From Skermania sp. ID1734 (GTDB lineage Bacteria; Actinomycetota; Actinomycetes; Mycobacteriales; Mycobacteriaceae), in contig NZ_VLIY01000016.1 of NCBI RefSeq assembly GCF_007489285.1, forward strand, positions 1 through 64,000: a stretch of DNA of 64,000 nt, in the 5' to 3' direction. The stretch's first letter is position 1; every line of letters starts with the position of its first letter. Of the stretch, positions 60,600 through 64,000 are shown piece by piece. The position numbers were made by a program, and so were the translations under genes. Under the pieces are notes generated by a model. The model worked only from the letters and a program-made list of their open reading frames with translations. It had not been told where the DNA came from and made no database searches.

Positions 60600-61666
60600 T
60601 ACGGACCACCAGCCTTACCGCAGCGCGGTGCTGCATTGGTATACATCGGTTGGTTGATGGTGGGCAGCCCCGCCGGCAGGTTCAACTGCGGAGCATGGCC
60701 CGGGCCAGCGACGATGTCGAGGCCACAGAGGTAGAACTGGAACCACGAGCCGTAACTACCGGCGGCGCCCAGTTTCTGAATCTTGATCGGCAGATTTTGG
60801 AGAACGGTGTTCACCTCGTCTCGGCGCGAGCTGACTTCCCCAGCTACCTCGTTCAAACCGGCGATGGCACCCTGCAGCGACGGCCGGGTCGGCACCAGTA
60901 CGTCGTTGGCGGCGACGGTCAGGTCGCCAAGCGACTGCACCGACGCACCGACGGTGTCCTTCGAATTGGCCAGACCCGTCACGAGTTGCTGCGTCTTGAT
61001 GATCAGGTCGTTGAGGTTGTCGTCACGCTTGTTGACCGTGTCCAGCACAGTGTTGAGGCTGTCGACCAATTCGCCGATGACCCGGTCCTTGTCGGCAACC
61101 GTGTTGGTCAGCGACGCGGTGTCGTGCACCAAATCGGTGATCGTGCCACCCTCGCCCTGGAAGACCTGAATGATCTCGAACGACAGCTTGTTCACATCGT
61201 CCGCGGTCAGGGTGTGGAACAGCGGCCGGAAGCCGTTGAACAAGGTGGTGAGGTTGACCGGCGGTTTGGTCTGCGCCAGCGGGATGGTGCCGCCGTCGTT
61301 GATCTTGTAGCCCTGCTGCCCGGTGCCCTGGTCGAGCTCCATGTACCGCTGGCCAACCAGGTTGCGGAACTTGATCGCGGCGATGGTGCTGGCCGGCAGC
61401 CAATCCCGGTCGGTGACGGTGAACGTGACTTCGGCGATCCGGTGATCGACCAGATCGACGCTCTTCACCGTGCCGACCCGAACACCCGCGATCCGCACAT
61501 CGTCACCGGCGTTGAGCAGTGTCGCATCGGAGAACCGTGCCTTGAAGGTCCCCCCGCCGCCGCCCATGGTGTTGGCGATGCTGAAGGCCAGCAGTGCGGT
61601 GGCAAAGATGGTCAACACCGCGAAAATGATCAGTTTGATCAGCGGTGAAAATGGAATTCGCTTCAT
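60599..61666 (-). CDS. mceB: Mce protein B
   Basis: 355 aa. TM helix (LIIFAVLTIFATALLAFSIA), MCE domain FKARFSDATLLNAGDDVRIAGVRVGTVKSV, and a C-terminal cysteine pair region (YLCGLDIVAGPGHAPQLNLP … RCGKAGGP) usual for MceB. Overlaps mceA by four bases. Confidence 0.92.
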   Translation of the reverse strand: MKRIPFSPLIKLIIFAVLTIFATALLAFSIANTMGGGGGTFKARFSDATLLNAGDDVRIAGVRVGTVKSVDLVDHRIAEVTFTVTDRDWLPASTIAAIKFRNLVGQRYMELDQGTGQQGYKINDGGTIPLAQTKPPVNLTTLFNGFRPLFHTLTADDVNKLSFEIIQVFQGEGGTITDLVHDTASLTNTVADKDRVIGELVDSLNTVLDTVNKRDDNLNDLIIKTQQLVTGLANSKDTVGASVQSLGDLTVAANDVLVPTRPSLQGAIAGLNEVAGEVSSRRDEVNTVLQNLPIKIQKLGAAGSYGSWFQFYLCGLDIVAGPGHAPQLNLPAGLPTINQPMYTNAAPRCGKAGGP

Positions 61667-63027
61667 CGCACGCTTACCTCGCTGCCTCGGAACGCGGGCG
61701 CCCCGATCAGGGTGGTCCAGGACGGAATATCCTGCGGCGCAACGCCGCTGGCCGCGCTGTAGATCGCCGCCATGGTGTGCTTCTCATACGGCGAACCAGC
61801 GATACTGGCAGGCTGCGCGGCCATCTTCGGCCCACCGGGGAACAGCGAGAACTGCGGCGTGGGGTAGTACGTCGGCGCGGGGCCGGCGTAGCGCGTTGGC
61901 GGCTGGTAAGAGCCGTCGTTGACCGACTTCCCACCGGGGTACTGGCCCACATCGACTCCAAGCGGCAACTCCGGCTCACACCACGGACCGCGGTTGTCGA
62001 AGAATCGCGGCTCATCCTGGTTGGGCAGGTAGCGCCCGCGGGTGTTGGTCAGCTCGATGGAGACACGCAATCCCGGCTCGGGACTGCCGGCGCCCATGAT
62101 TTTGTCGATTCGCGGCTTGATCTTGGCGAAGTTGGCGAAGACGCACGGCAACTCCGGCGAATACGTCGCCAAGGTCGACAGGGCTTCCTTGGAGTCCGCG
62201 CTCAGGCCAATGATGTTGTCCCGGTTGGCGTTCAGGAAGTCGGCCGTGACCGCACCAGTGCTGGTCAGCGAAGAGAACAGGTCGACGATCTGCGGGCGCT
62301 TGTCCACAATCGTCGCGTTGGTGGTGCGCAGGTTGTTGAGCGCGTCGATCAATTCCGGGAATGCGTCGGAATAAGTATTCGAGAACGTCACCAATTGGCG
62401 CAAATCCTGTTGCAGGTCCGGCATTTCGCCGTTGACCTGGGTGGCGATGGTATTGAGCCGATCCAGCGTGACGCCCAGGGACTCACCACGATTGGACAGC
62501 GCCTGCGAGAGCGCGCCCAGCGTCGACGCGAGGTCCTTCGGCGGAATCGCTTGCAGCAGCGGCAAAACGCTGTCGAACAACTGACCCAGCTCGATGGCGT
62601 TGCCGCTCTTGTCCTGCTTGATCGTCATGCCGGCCGCGAGGTGTTCCCCCGACGGGTTATCGGGGTACACCAGATCGACATAGCGCTCACCGAACAACGT
62701 CTTGGGTAGCAATCGCGCGGTGACGTTGGACGGGATTTTGTCGATCTTGTCCGGGTTCATCGCGAGAACTGCCTTGACGGCCTCTCCCGATCCGGCTGGT
62801 CCCTGCGGTGCGATGTCACGCACCTGCCCGACCTCGATACCGCGGATCTTGACATCCGCGTTCTTCGGCAGCGAATTGCCGACCGTATCGGTCAACAGGT
62901 TCACCTTCACCACTTTGGTGAATTGCTTGTTGTACATGGCAATCGTGACCCAGACGAAGGCCCCGACGAGGACCAGAAACGCCAAGCCCAGCGCCCTGTT
63001 GCGATAGGTTGCTCCCCTTGTTTTCAT
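61663..63027 (-). CDS. mceA: Mce protein A
   Basis: 454 aa. TM helix (LGLAFLVLVGAFVWVTIAMY), MCE domain VNLLTDTVGNSLPKNADVKIRGIEVGQV, LFGERYVDL, long helical region, then a Pro/Tyr-rich C-terminal extension (PPTRYAGPAPTYYPTPQ). Overlaps yrbEB by four bases. Which mce (1-4 type) this is cannot be decided by eye. Confidence 0.92.
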   Translation of the reverse strand: MKTRGATYRNRALGLAFLVLVGAFVWVTIAMYNKQFTKVVKVNLLTDTVGNSLPKNADVKIRGIEVGQVRDIAPQGPAGSGEAVKAVLAMNPDKIDKIPSNVTARLLPKTLFGERYVDLVYPDNPSGEHLAAGMTIKQDKSGNAIELGQLFDSVLPLLQAIPPKDLASTLGALSQALSNRGESLGVTLDRLNTIATQVNGEMPDLQQDLRQLVTFSNTYSDAFPELIDALNNLRTTNATIVDKRPQIVDLFSSLTSTGAVTADFLNANRDNIIGLSADSKEALSTLATYSPELPCVFANFAKIKPRIDKIMGAGSPEPGLRVSIELTNTRGRYLPNQDEPRFFDNRGPWCEPELPLGVDVGQYPGGKSVNDGSYQPPTRYAGPAPTYYPTPQFSLFPGGPKMAAQPASIAGSPYEKHTMAAIYSAASGVAPQDIPSWTTLIGAPAFRGSEVSVR

Positions 63028-63884
63028 CCAGCCACCCGCACTGTCGTCGTGGTACCCCAGATCGCGAGGCTAAGGAAAAAGTCGAGAACCATGATCGTGA
63101 CGATCGCGGCCCGCACCGCGCGACCGACCGCCACGCCCACGCCCGCCGGGCCGCCGCTGGCGGTGTACCCGTAGACGCAGTGGATCAAGATCAGGACGAA
63201 GGCAAATACCAGCACCTTGCCGAAGGAATACAACACATCTTGCGGCGGTAGGAACAGGTTGAAGTAGTGGTCGTAGGTACCGCTGGACTGACCCAGAAAC
63301 ATCGTCGCGATAAATCTGGACCCGAGGTAGGAACCCAACAGACCGATGACGTAGAGCGGAATGATAGCCACGAATCCAGCGAGCATTCGGGTGGTCACCA
63401 GGAACGGAAGGCTGGGAACCGCCATCACTTCCAGCGCGTCGATTTCCTCGGAAATCCGCATGGCACCGAGTTGTGCGGTGAAACCACAACCGACAACCGC
63501 TGACATAGCAAGCGCCGCGATGAGCGGCGCAATTTCTCGGGTATTGAAGTAGGCCGTTAGGAAGCCTGTCAGTGCGGATGTGCCTAGTTCATCGAGTCCC
63601 GCGGCGCCCTGCAGACCGACGACCACACCGACGGCGATGGTCATCATGACGATGACGCCGATCGTGCCGCCGATCACCGCCAACGCGCCCGTACCGAAGC
63701 TCACCTCGGCGAGCAGGCGTAGAACTTCGCCCTTGTAGCGGCGAACCGTGCGCGGGCTCCAACCGATTGCCCGCGTGTAGAACGACATCTGCTCGCCGGC
63801 GCGATCGAGCACGTCGAGTGGCGTGCGCCCGATTCGACGCACCCGCATCAACGTTTTGTCATATTTGCTGCGCGCGATAACCAT
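63024..63884 (-). CDS. yrbEB: MlaE/YrbE-type permease B
   Basis: 286 aa, six or so TM helices. The conserved loop MRISEEIDALEVMAVPSLPFLVTTRM (the EExDAL coupling-helix region) and GTYDHYFNLFL are typical of YrbEB. With YrbEA and the MceG ATPase (encoded elsewhere) it forms the inner-membrane part of the Mce importer. Confidence 0.93.
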   Translation of the reverse strand: MVIARSKYDKTLMRVRRIGRTPLDVLDRAGEQMSFYTRAIGWSPRTVRRYKGEVLRLLAEVSFGTGALAVIGGTIGVIVMMTIAVGVVVGLQGAAGLDELGTSALTGFLTAYFNTREIAPLIAALAMSAVVGCGFTAQLGAMRISEEIDALEVMAVPSLPFLVTTRMLAGFVAIIPLYVIGLLGSYLGSRFIATMFLGQSSGTYDHYFNLFLPPQDVLYSFGKVLVFAFVLILIHCVYGYTASGGPAGVGVAVGRAVRAAIVTIMVLDFFLSLAIWGTTTTVRVAG

Positions 63885-63887
63885 GAC

Positions 63888-64000
63888 CTACGACCCCTTC
63901 GCAGGAACAACCTGCAGGTAGACGAGCGTGATGATCACGTTGACGAAGAACAGGATGATGAACGTGATGACCACCGACTGGTTGACCGCGTCACCAACAC
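63888..64000 (-). CDS. yrbEA: MlaE/YrbE-type permease A, C-terminus only
   Basis: Partial: the last 36 residues (GDAVNQSVVITFIILFFVN … LQVVPAKGS) before TAG 63888-63890. DAVNQSVV and the final TM helix are the conserved YrbEA end. Continues beyond the right window edge; 3 bp before yrbEB. Confidence 0.88.
   Translation of the reverse strand, partial: VGDAVNQSVVITFIILFFVNVIITLVYLQVVPAKGS

Overview
The window is high-GC actinobacterial DNA. It carries rpoB-rpoC, rpsL-rpsG-fusA-tuf, a complete mce lipid-import operon and mycofactocin-type dehydrogenases, which places it in the Mycobacteriales. RpoB and EF-Tu read most like Nocardiaceae (Rhodococcus/Nocardia), but genus is not settled. No tRNA, rRNA or CRISPR array was seen.

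Left end (1-9916): the 3' end of an IS3-type transposase gene is followed by a broken HNH gene of the REP13E12/DUF222 family. A 9.4-kb element lies inside that gene, between two short shared 'gcact' sites (376-380 and 9778-9782). It carries a large serine integrase next to the left end, an HK97-type capsid protein, a prohead protease, an HNH nuclease, a primase-polymerase/ATPase and several tiny genes, but no recognisable portal, large terminase, tail or lysis gene. Content and target match the M. tuberculosis phiRv1 type of prophage-like element or phage satellite.

Steroid region (9917-25629): a PadR regulator, an HsaB-like flavin reductase, a steroid-monooxygenase-type Baeyer-Villiger enzyme, an HSL-type esterase, two KstD-type flavoproteins, a catalytically complete ketosteroid isomerase fused behind a Dabb-like protein, two classical SDRs, two mycofactocin-type SDRs, an MCP hydrolase, an MFS exporter and KshB. 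Together these could remove the side chain of a C21 steroid (Baeyer-Villiger oxidation, ester cleavage, 17-oxidation) and then isomerise, dehydrogenate and help 9-hydroxylate ring A/B. KshA, HsaA and HsaC are not in the window. The region is bracketed by two 106-bp near-identical direct repeats, both 3' ends of REP13E12-type genes.

Core region (25.8-46.4 kb): AlkD-like glycosylase, Asp/Glu racemase-like protein and FAD reductase in an overlapping run; tuf, fusA, rpsG, rpsL; two DUF3558 lipoproteins; quinone reductase; extended SDR; acyl-ACP thioesterase; fprB; a SixA-like phosphatase; an MFS carrier; and a four-gene amino-sugar operon (sugar porter, BadF kinase, SIS deaminase/isomerase, nagA). 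A DUF559/AbiEi-like gene follows, flanked by two 64-bp inverted-repeat elements that look like the ends of a small mobile or selfish unit.

Right end (46.4-64 kb, minus strand): rpoC, rpoB, then an mce operon (yrbEA partial, yrbEB, mceA-F, two Mce-associated proteins) with almost every junction overlapping by a few bases.
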